Assembly (NCBI RefSeq): GCF_964199755.1
Contig: NC_133901.1
Location: forward strand, 49,945,324 to 50,009,323
Length of the DNA: 64,000 nt
Origin: Larus michahellis
Lineage: Eukaryota; Chordata; Aves; Charadriiformes; Laridae
Reading direction: 5' to 3'
Position numbers and translations under genes: made by a program. Of the stretch, positions 49,865 through 63,500 are shown in pieces; within the stretch, counting starts at the first letter, position 1, and the number at the start of each line of letters is the position of its first letter. The notes under the pieces are model-generated. The model saw only the letters and a list, made by a program, of their open reading frames with translations. It did not search any database and was not told the DNA's origin.

Positions 49865-50909
49865 CCCCCCTGTCGTTAGGCTCCATCTGGAGAAAGCATT
49901 AGGTAGGGATGCAGAGATTGTTTGGTCTTCATGGGCTAGTGATTTAAAAACCTCATGCTTGCTCTACCAGGATGGGACTGATGGCACCAAGCTTGAAAAC
50001 GAGTGTTGAGAGCTCTACTGGTTTTGTCCTGTCTTCATAACCCTTTGGCACTGGTGTTATACAACCTCTGTTGGGATATCTGTAACTTTTACTGGAGCTG
50101 TATGGAGTTTCATCGTCCTTTGCAGTCATGACCTTTTACCACAGCTGTCTTCCAGTGTAGCTATGAAACTTCTGACAAAGGTGGGGAAGTGGTTGCAAGG
50201 CTTGTGAGCACACATGCCAGGACTTTCGTGATGGCCAGAATAAGATGAGGGAACTCTCAGCCAAGTGAAATGGGAATGACCTTGTATGCACAGACATTAT
50301 GATATTATCTAACACTCAAATCTTAAATTTATATTTCCTATAATGAATTATCCTTAGGTAATATTTTTTAGGAAAATCTTGGTATCTAGCTTGATTCTAT
50401 GTGTCTCGAAGGAAAAGGAAGGAGAAGCAGAAAGAAATGTTTTGTTTCATGTAAAGTTACAGGAACAGACTGGCTACTGCAGTGAAATCCATCGTGTGAA
50501 TGTGAGGAGACTTCTCATCCCTTTCTTCTGCCTGTATGTCTGGCCTCACTGAATCTGCAGAAATAGAGATCAGTGGGGAATACGAGAAGAAAGTAGAAAT
50601 GATTTTTGACTAGTACTGATCTGAATCTAGCTTCGCGTTGGTAATACTGGTACAAAAGACTTTTTGTCCTATCACTGTCACCCAAGAGCATCTTAAACAG
50701 GGATGGGGAAATAAATGTCACATCAAAAATTCTTAGAAATGTTTGTTAATTTTCATTGGGTTTGGAAATAGCAAATCCTAGGAAGCAGTACATGAGAGCG
50801 GCGAGTAGAGTAGTTCTTCCCCTGTTGCGGTTGCTCGGATATGGGTCTCTCTCCTGGGGAGCAAGTCATAACAATGCGTTTTTTTGGCTTGGCAAACTTC
50901 CTGCACTGT

Positions 50910-50914
50910 GTCAG
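50910..50914. repeat. Target-site duplication, left copy (GTCAG)
   Basis: GTCAG directly precedes the LTR and matches the copy directly after it. The following base is C on both sides, so a 6-bp reading (GTCAGC) is also possible if the LTR border is shifted by one. Confidence 0.75.
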
Positions 50915-51509
50915 CGTCGTGATTTAACCCCAGCTGGCAACTAAACACCACACGGCCACTCTCTCACTCCCCCCCGGTGGGATGGGGGAGAGAATCAGAA
51001 GGGTAAAAGTGAGAAAACTCGTGGGTTGAGATAAAGACAGTTTAATAGGTAAAGCAAAAGCCGTGCATGCAAGCAAAGCAAAACAAGTAATTAATTCACA
51101 ACTTCCCATCGGCAGGCAGGTCTTCAGCCATCTCTGGGACAGCAGGGCTCCATCATGCCTAATGGTTACTTGGGAAGACAAATACATTCACTCTGAATGT
51201 GCCCCCCTTCCTCCTTCTTCCTCCAGCTTTATATGCTGAGCACGACGTCATACGGTCTGGAATATCCCTTTGGTCAGCTGGGGTCAGCGGTCTGGCTGTG
51301 TCTCCCAACTTTTTGTGCACTCCCAGCCCTTGCTGGTGGGGTGGTGTGAGGAGCAGAAAAGGCCTTGACTTGAGCAGTGTGTAAGCGCTGCTCAGCAATA
51401 ACTAAAACATCCCTGTATTATCAACGCTGTTCCCAGCGCAAATCCAAAGCATAGCCCCGTATTAGGTACTATGAAGAAAATTAACTCGGTCCCAGCCAAA
51501 ACCAGCACA
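50915..51509 (-). mobile_element. Solo LTR of an avian endogenous retrovirus (ERVL/ERVK-like)
   Basis: A 595-bp block in reverse orientation. On the minus strand it starts TGTGCTGG and ends in TTAAATCACGACG. A 5-bp direct repeat GTCAG flanks it (50910-50914 and 51510-51514), which is a target-site duplication. Read on the minus strand it holds a TGACGTC element, a TATA-type CATATAAAG about 15 bp further on, and an ATTAAA polyadenylation signal near 51040, in the order expected for U3, R and U5. No gag, pol or env sequence lies next to it, so it is the product of recombination between two LTRs. The last base pair of the expected TG...CA ends is changed at the left border. The sequence type is one I recognise as common in bird genomes. 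A 5-bp duplication favours ERVL, but the family call is tentative. Confidence 0.85.
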
Positions 51510-51514
51510 GTCAG
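51510..51514. repeat. Target-site duplication, right copy (GTCAG)
   Basis: The matching copy directly after the LTR terminal ...CCAGCACA. Perfect identity suggests that the insertion is not extremely old. Confidence 0.75.
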
Positions 51515-54500
51515 CATTGACGTTACACTGGTAGCACAGCATCATCATGCTTTAAATGTACTAGCTGCAGAGGTTATAAATGACTACTGATTTTTTTTTT
51601 TGAATGCTGCAATATTTAAGTATTCAGCTCGAGGCATTTTATTAAAGGGGCCTCATTACCAAAGCAAGTGCCAAGTGCTTTAAAAATTCTGTGCCTATTT
51701 AATGCAGCTCATATTGGGCATAACTAATCACTTCTAAGACTTAAAACCTTTGGTGTATAGTGCCTCTGGGAGCAGGTAGCTGTGAGACTGGGCAGAGGAA
51801 TCTGCTTTCTCTTCCCTCTTCAGTAAAAGCTCTTTCTCAACACAGAGGTCCAATTGCTGCTATTTCTTGTGTAGTGCGCAGAGCGTAGCAATATGTGGGC
51901 AGCAAACTAATACTAAGTGCTCTGCTGTCTGGTGTTTCATTGTTCTTTCTGCCTGAGGCTTTGCAACCTTGGTCTTTTTTAGTTAAAAGTCTTTAAACAA
52001 TGGATTATCTGTTTTCATAGGCTTTAGAGGATTTGAAATAGCAGTCACCCTTAGGCATTTGGCTCAAGATTACAGCAGTAACTACATTCATCAGAGCCCC
52101 CTGGCCCTTCCAAGAGCCAGGCAGTCATAAGATTACCCCTACCATATTCTTCTGCTTCTACTCCAGTGAAGTGTGTCAACCTCTTAACAATTTGACGTAA
52201 ACCCCGTTCGTTCTGACCATTTGCACACAGGTGGTTTGTGAGAAAGGGCGGATGCGTGTGGTGAGGTTGAGAGCACCTACAACAGGGGACCTTCATTCTT
52301 GCTGGGATGTTGTCTTTTACTACGTTACCAATCTGGATTTTCTAGGAGATCAGAAACCTGTTTTGAAAGCCAGCATTGCTCTTCTTCCCCCCAAAGCCCA
52401 GCAGTCTGAAAATTTCATATGGCTTTAAAATTTTAAAATTGGAATTTAACTTTAATCAATATCGATGTTTCTGATCTTTGTGTTCCGGCTGCTATTTTTC
52501 TGAAAGATGGTGCTGGGTCTGGGAGGCCCCATATGGGAGATTACATACTAGTTGCCACCCAGTTGTGATACCTGACGTGGCAATTTCTGTAAGAGCGCTT
52601 CCTGATTGCGCTGTTTAAACAGTGAATGTAATGTTTTTCTTCTGTTACTGTGAGATCTAAAGTAGTTTACAGATATCAGACATTCTGTTGCGTTGCTTTG
52701 TAGAAAGATGTCAGCTGTCAGGAGGAAACCCAAAAGTCAGTTCCAATAAAAAGCTACATTTTCTAAAGTAGTTTATTTCTGGTTAGAAGATCTGTTCGTT
52801 GTTTGACTTCCCACGGGCTGTGCTTTGCACAATTGGACTTACTTTGTTCTAAAGAACAGCTTTATCTCAGGAAAGTTCGTTGCATAGAGAGATCTGTGAT
52901 ATCCATACATCTGAGGTACTGTGTAGATTTCCACCCCTAACAGATTCTATTGATTTTCAGCAAGTGCTATTTCCCAGCCTTCTGAGCTGTTCTTACCACA
53001 CCACATCATGCTGATCGTCACAATTAAATAGCATGTGCTGGTTGGCCACCGGCTTTATCAAAAGACCCTCCCAACACAGGTGTGCAAATTGGAAAAGGAG
53101 AAAATTCGATTCTCTTCAGAAGGTTTTTGTACTTTGCTTCGGTTTTTTTTTTTTTTTTTCTTCCGTCCAGTGGGTAAGTAATGATAAACATTTACTAAAC
53201 CACACTGTATGTTTTTAAAGTATACAATGCACATTACCTTTGCCTTGGAAAACTTTGAGCTTACTTTTCAGCAAGAGATACAAGTATTTGAAGTATTTGT
53301 AAATAGAGCTGAGTCAGCTTCAGCACTTTGCCACGTAAATTTTCATCAGAAGATGGTGGAAGCATGGAGTCTTTTTTTGGGCTAGTACTTAACAATGATT
53401 GCAGCATTTTCTACTGAAGTTTTAGTCTTTACCACCACACCTCAATTCCCCTTCCAGGGGAAAAGTAGTCTCACCTTTTTTTTTTAGGTTTTTTTTTTTT
53501 GTGTAGGCAGATAAGAGAATTGGTAAGGGAAGTAAGCAAGGTAGCGGGTTTGCGTCTGCTCTCTAGAGAATCTGTGTATTGAGGCTGGTGTCTTGTTCAC
53601 TAATGTGGATAGGTGGGATAGGGAAAATGAACTATCATGAACATGAATATCTGTTACTGTGTTTTTTACTATCAAAAGAACAGAACTGTGCATACAAAAT
53701 ATATATAATGTGTCGTTATTGATATTGCATTACAGCTAGAATACTCCTTTATGTTCCCATAAGAATTAGATGAAAGATGCAGTGTCAGGGGAATAAATGT
53801 AACTTAAGCATGCTTAAGACTTTGTAGAGCTGGTTAGAAATTTGGAAGATCCCACCCCCAGCATGCGTGAGGCTGGGGCTGACGCTGGTTCCTCCTCTGA
53901 ACTGCAGGTCCCTGCCCCTTGGGTCTGGTCAGTGCTGGAGTTGCACTAGAACGGAGAACCTGTCCCATAGTCCGGGCTCTGCAGTCTCTGTATGGAGCGG
54001 ACAGGAGGGAGCTCCTGTACTGAGGCATCCAGGGGTTGGGAGCTGGAGCAGGCCGGCATCCAGACCGATCCTTAGAGGAAATGCGAGGTGAAGCTGCAAG
54101 GTGTGGGAAACGGAGACTATGGCTGTTGAAAAAAGACGTCTGATTCTAGGAAACAAATGGGGTTCGTGGAAACGGTGAACGTGCTGAGGTGCTAGTAGGT
54201 TTTTGGGTGCTAATGAAATGGAAAATATTCCATCAGGAGGGTACTGCATCTGTCAGCTTGTGTTGCCAAAGGAGAAACATTAGACAGGGAACTGACAGGT
54301 GACCCTCAAGGGCAGGCAAGCATGGCATGAGGAACGCGAGAAGGTTAGATTATAACAGGTTAGGTGGGAGAGACAGGCTTTGGAGGAGAAAAGAAGGTGA
54401 AATAGCTGAGATACAGATACTAAGAAGTAGATACAAAGGTTTGTAGCACCTTCTTGTGCCTTGAATGGAATCCAGGTCTCTGAATCTGAAGACCTGGCTG

Positions 54501-57500
54501 TCAGAGAATACCTAAAACCTTCTGGTAATGCTGCTTCCTTTTTGTAGTTCTTCTGCACTGAGAACAGCCACCTATAGTTGTTATAACTTCTGGTTAGCTC
54601 AGGATGCCCCTGTGGCAGATCAGGTGATAGCTCTGCCCATGATTATGTAATGGAATTCATCGTTGAGGCTTTTGTTTAAACATGGAAATTGGAGACAGGA
54701 GGAGAGACACACACAGAGGCACATGTATGGATGTGCACCATCACATGTGGATATTCTGAAGGTTGTGAGGACAAACACTTACAAGATAGAATATATCAGA
54801 ATTCATTTTGCTTATACAACCTTAATGCGTTCCCCTCATGAAAATACAGGGAGAAAATTAATTTTCCCCAATTTCTTGTTTTAATTCTGTCATCTATACA
54901 TGTTTCTTTGTAGTTACTTTAAAGAAGAAAGCATGCTACAGATTAAGGGGTTTTTAGGTTTTTAATATCTACTGGTATTAATTGAACTTTTGGAACCCAA
55001 CGGTGTGAGTTAAGCAGGCGTTGTTTAGCTATTAATTCTCCTTTCTGGTATTTACAGAGTGGTACGTGCAATTTGCAGCCTTGAAATACTAGATCTTGGG
55101 AGCTGAGCTTGCTGTGTTCTCTATGACTTTTTTCCCTGTCTTTGGGAAATAATGAGTTGCAAAAAAAATTCATACCTTGAATTACTTCCTGTATTTTGTC
55201 CTTTGGTCTTCTCTTCTGTGATAATAGCATTAGTGTTTTGGCCTAAACAATAATGAAGTTTTGCTAGCATACAGGGAGAAAACCCCATAAATCTAAGCGC
55301 TTTTAGGGAAAAAGGAAGCGGAGAGGTTGAGAGTGGGAGGTCCTGTGAAACAGCTTAATATACAGCTTATGAGTTAGTAATTTCCTTTCCTTTTGCAGTC
55401 ATCTTGTCCAGATGGGGTATTTTCTTTTTCCTTATCAAGTCAGCCTCTTTTTCTACCCTGTTTCTTCAGGGAAAAAAATGCAAAACCAGCATACAGTGGC
55501 ATAGGTGTTTTTCAGGCCATGGAACATAGAGATAGAGCAAGGAAACAGGCAGGAATCCACTGCTGGAGCAGCAGACCCCACAGATGATAGGATAAATGAT
55601 GACCAGATCCCTCTCCTAATCCGTCTACTCCATGTCCTAACAACCCGGATCACTGACTACCTTGAGTTTGTGTTGGCTGTGAAGAAGTGTGCAGCTTCAG
55701 AATATATTCTAACGTAATAGCTAACATGCAAAGTCTTTAGACAAAACAAGTTATTGTGAGTGAGTGTGAGGAAATCCTTTTAGACTTAAGACTGAAGCAA
55801 TAGTGCAGAGAGGTATCGCTCCCTTTTCATCTCAGTGGCGTATTACCACGGAGTTGTTTCAGTAGTTACACTCCTTCAAGTTTCCTTTCGAGGGGAACAA
55901 AAAAAATACCACTTTTTATTATTGTTTTCTACATCAAGAATTCCATTTTATTTTTCCAGGAGGATTGCTCCTTTTGTAACTTATATCTGTAGGGATTTAC
56001 ATTTGGGGGTTCTTAGTGGAGTTGCTGTGTTTTCTGTAGGCTTGAGTATCTTTTGTTACGTTAGTCCTGTTCGCGTTGCACCTGGTGATGTGGCTGAGCA
56101 GTCCTGTGATCTGGGTTCTTCATTCTTAAGCAGTCCTGAACAAAAATCTCTGTGCAATCAGTGGTTCATTAGGCATTATAATTAAAGCAGACCCATTTTT
56201 CCATATTACCTGTTCAAATCAATGTCTTCACATTGAAGAGACCAAAGAGGTTAACGGGTTTTAAAAAAATGCTTCGCCTCTGCTCTGTTACAAAGCCATC
56301 TTATTGTAAGACTGCTGCTGGCAACCTGTGTGCAAATTTTGAGGTGTCTTGCACTTTTGTAACTTTGTGGAAATTCGTTAGTTCTCATGGGTTGTGATAG
56401 GTATTTAAATAATATTTTTATTTATTTAGCCATAGGAAATTTCCACTACAGAAGGGAAGAGGCGGACCTTGCATCCAGAAGCTTACTACTTGGAATAGTC
56501 AGCGTACAGATTTAACAAGATGTGCTGACCCATGGCTTGTGGGGTCTTGCTGAGGGCTTCTGAGGGCTGTGCTGGGCTGGCTGTGAGCCACCTGCCCTTT
56601 ACTGGGGGAAGGAGGGCTGGTGGTGGGAGCGGGCATCCGGTCTTCCGGAGCAGAAAGTCATGGTGGGAGACAGCCACGGACTTTGCTGATAGATTTTTAA
56701 AAAAACAAACCGGAAGTGAGTCACGTTCCTCTATCTCTGTCAGCAACACCACAGGAAAAAGTCGCTGGATACATGTTTTCCATATTAAGAACAAACTTAT
56801 TGTGCAAGTTGTTGAGGCTTGGAAGAGAAACTTTGCCAGAAGAGGGAAAATTGATGCGGAGAAGTCCTTTTTAAAATGTTTTTAAAAGGAACTTAAAGGA
56901 GATGTTGATTTGTAATCGATCTTTTCATTTTGTGCCCAACATTGAATTCAGCTGTTTTGAAGCTCTAGGTAGTTCGGCTAGTCAGTAGCATCTTCACCTA
57001 CAGCCTGCGTAGACAAGGGGGAACTCAGCAAATACCCCCTCCATCACATTTAACTTCTTAGCATTAGATGAACATGACAGAACTCACGAAAAATGCCGCT
57101 TCACTGATGTTTTGGTGTATGACCGGTTTGAATGTCTCTTGCTCATCCAGATTGAGCAGTCTTTGTCATAAATCCTCTCTAAAGTGCCAAAAGACCTTTT
57201 TCCATATGTCCTAAAACCACAATGTCATTGCTACTTGGTCATTGTCAGCGTCAAATGACTCAAAACCATTGCATAAGCTTCTGTCATTGCAGAATTAGCG
57301 GTGGTCTCATTGTTAGGCCTATCAGAGACATCTTTTAATTTAATATTTTAAAAACTCTTGAATTGTCTGGAATTGTTCTTCTAATAAATGGAGAGATTAT
57401 TTGACCCAAGTGAGGCCCTGATGGCTAACATCAGGGAGATAATATCAGATCTCTTTAACAGTATTTAGATATATCCAGCCATGTTTTCCAGATGTCAATA

Positions 57501-60500
57501 CAAGAAAAACTGAAATCAAATAAGAGTACCTCTGAAGATGGATAGCGAGATATTTAATCTATTTCAGGGCCACCTGTAATTGCAAGAGATGAATTACTGG
57601 TTGTGTGAGGGTTCTTAATTGGGAAGAGGGTCACACGCTTCCTATTGAAGTTTTCAGATGATGGAGGGGAAGCTAGCCAGCACACTGATGGGGGTTTGGC
57701 TCCAGCTTCTGTCAGTAGTTCTGGCCTGATCAGGACAGAAGATCCACTTCATGGCAGCGAAAAGTATAAGGAAATGCCTTATTCAGGCTGCTCTAACAAT
57801 TTGGGGTGGATGAAGAGGACAAATTACTGTATCAGAATCTCTTGAGTGGGTTGTTCAATGTATTTCTTCCTTTCTGTCAGTTAGCTAAGTAACCTTTTTC
57901 AGTAATTTTTAGGTGTCAGTTGTCTGGTTTTTATATATGCCACTTTCTTAATTCTGTAAAATAGCATCATGAAGGCACCAACTGCTGTATACTTCACATC
58001 CTGCAGGTAGGAATTATGTCTGATGGCAAGTTCAGAAGAACAAGGCTCCAGTGAATAGCTAATTCGTACAGCTGTTGTGCTTGTTCCCACCATCAAGAGA
58101 GAAGTGTCTCTTTCTAGTATACTACACTTGTGCTGACGTGCTCAGAAAACCCATCAGCCCTTTAAAAACTCTGTATTTACCGTCATTCTTCATGATGATG
58201 GTATTGCTGGTAATTTCATGATGGGACTTTGGTGCTGTTGTTCCTAGGCCTCGGTGCTGAGCTGTGAGGAAGGTGCTCTAAGCTCTGCTCTTTAAGCCCT
58301 AGTGCAGGGGCACAGAAAGGGTGATACCGCTGCTAAGAAGCATCATCTCAGATGCAGAAGGTGCAGTGTATGCATTGTCGGTAGCTTTCATACTGATTCC
58401 AGCATCTCTATGAATTACAGTCATTACAGAGTACTTTTTATTTATGAAATAGTTTCTTTCTAAAACAGGTATTGACAATTTCTTGTTTTGAGTAGTGGTT
58501 TAGGAATAGACAGCTTCTTGTCATCAGAAAGGAAGGCTGTCAGTGATGCTGGAAAGTAACAAATTCAGTTCTGGCCAAAGGAAAAATATTTCATTCGATG
58601 CACGGGTTGGTCTGTGGAACTCTGCGCTCTTGCTGCAGTACATCATTGAGGCCAAAACTTTGTGGGGTCAAAAGTAATCTGATATTTATGTGTTATAAGA
58701 GTAGTAAATATTAGATAGACAAATCTTGCACATGAAAACAGACTTTTAAGGCCCTTTGGAAGGAACAGACAGCTTCCTTGAGCTTAGGTTATCCCTAAAC
58801 ATAAATGACAATAAGGACTACTTTTCTTGATGACTATTTTGCACATTTGTCTTCACAGCTTTCTTCTGCTAGTCTTGGGAATACCTGGAACTGTACAGTA
58901 CAGGTGGTAGGATGCTGATGTGAATGAGTTTTAGGCCAAATTCAGAATGACACTTTTATGTCCCTTATAATTTTAAAGTGTTTTAAATAACTATGATTCT
59001 TACCAGACCACAAAACAATTATGAATATCCCACTAAAAACAAGGTGTTATATCCAGTTTACAGGTGATAAAATGTTAGGTAGAAACGTATTCCACAATGC
59101 AGGCAGGCTACTTAAAGTAAATGCAAGCTTTTGATGGGGTTGAGGAATAATGTGGATTTTTTTTTTCTGGAGGTATCTTCAAGAACTGTAACACATTAGA
59201 GTAGACTTAGTTGAGATTCAGATGGATTAGGCAGACAGTGGCACATCTTTAACCTGTTGTCAAATCATGTTCTATTTAAACAAAGTCCAGCTTTATCTCA
59301 TTTTGGACCGAAGTTTATCTGCTGTTTGTTTGTCTGAACCTTTGTCCTTGTTGAGAAACTGAAGAGAGGTTAGAGGCCGGTGCTCAACCCTTGCTCTAGA
59401 GGAGTGTGACTCGTAAGTGGGCAGCTGTGTTTCCGTGCTGCTGATATGGGTCGTATACTGGTGGATTGAGAAGTGCTCTGGCAGCCGGTTGATCTTATTT
59501 TGTCATTTCCAGATAAAAAGGCCCTATATCATCCAGTCCTACTCTGCCATGCCTGAAGCGGTGGGGCCACGCTGGTGCAGAGCAGCCCTGACTCTGTTGG
59601 TTTGTAGCGTTGATGCTCCCTTGCGGCATTGGGGCACCAGCCGGGCCTCGGCAGGGCTACCTGTACCTTGTCCATTCAGGTGGCTCCTGAACAAGTAAGC
59701 AACGCCACTAAAGAGAAACAGAGCTGGTGGGTTATGGTTGCAAACACAGAAGTGATTCAAAACAATCAGTATCTCTCCTAAATTATTAAGTTTCTTTTTG
59801 TTTTGTGTGCAAAAAGGTGCTATTTAGATCCTTACTGCTTCTGTTACGGTTTTTTGAAAATTCATTTTCTTCATGCATTTGGTGTCCACAGTTCATGACC
59901 AAAAAGACAAGTCAGCAAACATCCATAGTTGATGGACAAAATACTGACACTCTGTGAGGGAGTTACTGTTCGCTATCCATTCAAACCATCAAGTACCAGT
60001 AAATTAATAAATGATGTAAGTGTATCACTGTTATAAGATGTTATCTTTGGATTCTGTGAAAATGGAGGAAGACTTGTCAGCAATAGATCTGAAGAGGAAC
60101 CATTAAAAACAATCCAAGCATCATAACTTAGGGCATCTTTTTGCATTTATACCTTTGCCTTATTAATTTTCACCTATGCGCTGGAGTTTCTTTGGCCTGA
60201 ACTCCATGCCCTTTTTTGTTGCAGTATCAGATACTGGCCTCAGAGAGAGTCATGACTGACCTGATGTTGTATCACAGTTTATAAATAGCTCTAGAAAATT
60301 AGGGCGTACTCCCAGTTAGGGCTGAGCTCTGTGTGTTGGAGTTGCGTTGGTGGACCAGGACTGGCGTGGTGTAAGGGATGCTGCTGCCAAGAGCTGAGGT
60401 GAGTTGGGAGCAGTTCATGATCTCAGGATTGGAATAATTGAGAAGGGAATCGGGAAGAATAAAAGGAAGTGAGTGCATTTTAGCTGGTGTCTTCTGTTTT

Positions 60501-63500
60501 TTTGTTTTCCGCATTGGCAGATTCAGTCAGTGTCTGTTAATTAGTTTAGAATTTTTGCTACCTCCTTGACTTATATTATCTCAAAGTCCCAGTGATATGA
60601 TGTGAGACATGTTAAAGATTTTTGCATACAGGTGGATGGAAGAAGACAGTGCAAATGAGCGAAGAGAAGCCTTTTCATAAAAGTGTCTGAATAGAATACA
60701 TTTAGATGCCAAAGGCACCTTTGTCTAACAGCTGTTACTTAAGAATGATGGTTTATTTTATAATGTACTGGAGAGGAATTAATGCTACTGAAAAGTTACT
60801 TTTTCTGTATAGATATGTAATATTTTTTTATCTGTCCTCTTTTAGCATGTGGTCATTGTGCCCAGTGCTTTATTGCCATCTATCTCCTCTCTTCCCACCA
60901 TTTTTCTTCATATCCTGTCCTTTGCCCTCAATGCTGAAATTAAAATTTATTTAACACTGCTAAAACTAGGGATTTTGGTTTTGGCATATTGGAGAATAAA
61001 TTTGTGGTTGGTATTGTTTTCATCCAAGCTGAAATTTTGTCCGCTTTCTTGCAATTTCTTGTGTGCTGCAGCTGAAAGGATAAGCGGCCATTTATTAGTG
61101 CATATGTGGCTGGAAAGGATATGTGGAAGTGAGAGGCAGAAACTGGTATTTTCTTTCCCTGTGTTTTTTAAGATAGAAACTAAATATAGTGAGTGTTAAA
61201 CAGATGGATATGTTGTCGCATAATAAATATTTGAAGAAAATTAAATTATGTCCTGCCTGTTTGCTGACGACAGTTCCAGCCCCCATAGTAACAGCAGTAA
61301 TAATAATAGGAGGATTTACAGTGTCTTTATTTTTTAATTCTCAAAGTGAGGTACCTAGGAAGGTCATATAAGGAAATTTTTTTTAATGTGGGAAAGATCA
61401 AGTGATGTGCCTGAGGTCATTCAGCACGTCAGCGAGTCTCTTGAAAGAGCATGCAGGTCCCCTTGACATCCAGACAATACATTTCCATTTTAAACCACGC
61501 TGACTTGCAAATGCGTTCTTGAACATTTCCTTCAGAACTTCATTGTTTGATTTTTTTTTTTTCTTAATTCCAACCTAATCTTTCATAAATGTTAACTTGC
61601 CAAGAGGAGATAATAAAACCAGACTTGCATTCCTGTCCAGTGTACTTGAGCAACAGGCTTGTTATGAAAAACCTACACTGAAGGGCCCTCCTGAGAGTTT
61701 TGTTGTGAAGAGGAGAAGGTGATGGATGCCAGAGAGATGATGAAGACTCAGCTGAAATGAGAGGTTTTATTTATACAGCTGAGCTTCATCTTGTGATATT
61801 AATAGCGTACAGGCATTTCTTTTGGATAGAGGGGATGGATTCTGTATTTAGCTGAGGTTGGTGTGCTACTCTTTCTGGTATGAGCCAGAAAATCCCATTG
61901 CCATTTAGCTGTTCGCATACATTACCTTATCTTTACTGGGAGGACTCTCTGTTTTCTGCGGTAAATCATTCTGATGTTGCTAGATTGAAAGCTGTGTGTG
62001 AGGGATACAGGATGAGAGCAAGAACTGTAATATCTCACTCAGGGCTGAGAAAGTTGGACAGCAGATTGGATCCACGGCAGCAAAAAAGTTAATTTGTCCC
62101 ATCGTCCACCCAGTTTTCTCAGGACTCTGCAGACGTGCTGGAAAGCAAGTTGTGGAGTTTATGAATTGTCCCAATTACCCATTTCCTGCCAACTTTTACT
62201 GATCTTTTTGTGTCTTCTGACTGGAAGTAATTGTATCACAGGATAGGAGTGGAATTGGCGCTTATCACGTGATAATTTGCGTGATGGGAGCAATTTGCTG
62301 CTGTATGGCAGCAGAGCGTTTAATCTGGAGCGTGAGGGGGACGTTTTGTTTTTTTGTCCAGTTGGTTGGAAGAGAGAACAAGGCCTGGGATTCTTCACTG
62401 CTTCCGTAAAAAATTGTCATCTGCCCCAGTTTAAAAATATATTAATAGCATCCTGATCTCTTACATGCACGGTTGGTCCTGTTGCCTGGATACAAACATA
62501 AAGTGATTAGAAAGCTATCATTAATATAAAATGAACAAAATAGGTCATAAAAGCACCCAGTTACACGGTTTTCCCTGTGTGCCCACGGTGCCCATGGGTA
62601 TTTGGCTTTTTTGCTTGCTTGTTGCAGATTGTGCTTTGCCTGTAATGCTGCATGAGGCTTTTCCCTAAACTGCAAGTATAACCTCCCTGATACTTTCTGC
62701 CAGCTCGCTCTCTGTGGTTTCTTCCCTGCTCTTTGAAATAAGCCCATATCAGTTTTTCTCACATCATTTTTACCCTTCCGTAGTCTGTTACCTTGTGTGT
62801 GTCTTTGATCAAACGCCGCCTTGTCTTCCTAACTTCTTTCAGTACGCAATTGTATTTTTAGTTTCAGTGTGCCGCATTACTCTTCTTGGTAAATATATGC
62901 ACTGTGGCGCATAAAGGAGTGTTAAACATTGCTACAAAAGGCCCTTGTTTTTTAACATCTCCCTAGGGTCTTGTAATGGATTTGTTAGGGCTCTGGGGAG
63001 ATGTCCCTTTCTAACCTAGTTTCTGGTTCAGCTGTTCTCTTTTCCATCATTTCCTGCAGTGTTTCCGATTTTCTTCGTGAAAGTACACGCTGGCTTCTGA
63101 TGCCACTCTTAGCTCTTTTTGCATGCTTTTTTCAAGCGTAGATGAAAATGTCTGCGACAGTTTTGGTAACGTTTCTTCAGTTAATTCTCTATTTCTTAAA
63201 GTCTGTTCATGTACAGACGCGCTGTACTTTAGCTTAAGGTGTGATTGTGTGATTTTTCTCTTCCCAGCGGTTCTAGTAGCACTCCCTGATAGTTTTGTTT
63301 TAAGGGTGAAGTAACTAAAGCATTTTTTTAGCTCTCATGACTTAACAACCAACTGCTGGAGTTGGATTGCAGTGACTGAGTTCTTAGTTTCCTTCAGTTG
63401 CGAAATAAATTGTTCTCTTAAACGCCGTCTGGGTAGGCCTTTGGTATGAACTGGCAGAGAAGGAGGAATGAAAACAGTGATACTGGCTTCCTAAATTCAG

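Larger units (their letters stand above)
41061..50909. other. No coding exon recognised; long intron or intergenic DNA
   Basis: Nearly 10 kb of moderately AT-rich sequence. I examined the longer open frames and saw no recognisable domain with proper splice borders. Noted inside: a G-quadruplex-type motif at 42729-42747 and another at 49452-49466, a short TG run near 44934, a small hairpin with a repeat at 46989-47042, a 25-base T run at 49840-49864, and a weak MutS-like reading frame near 46680-46900. If the CpG island at 40 kb starts a rightward gene, this is its first intron. Confidence 0.6.

Noticed and set aside
50881..51400. Short frames within the solo LTR
   Set aside because: They do not match any retroviral protein; the element has no internal region.
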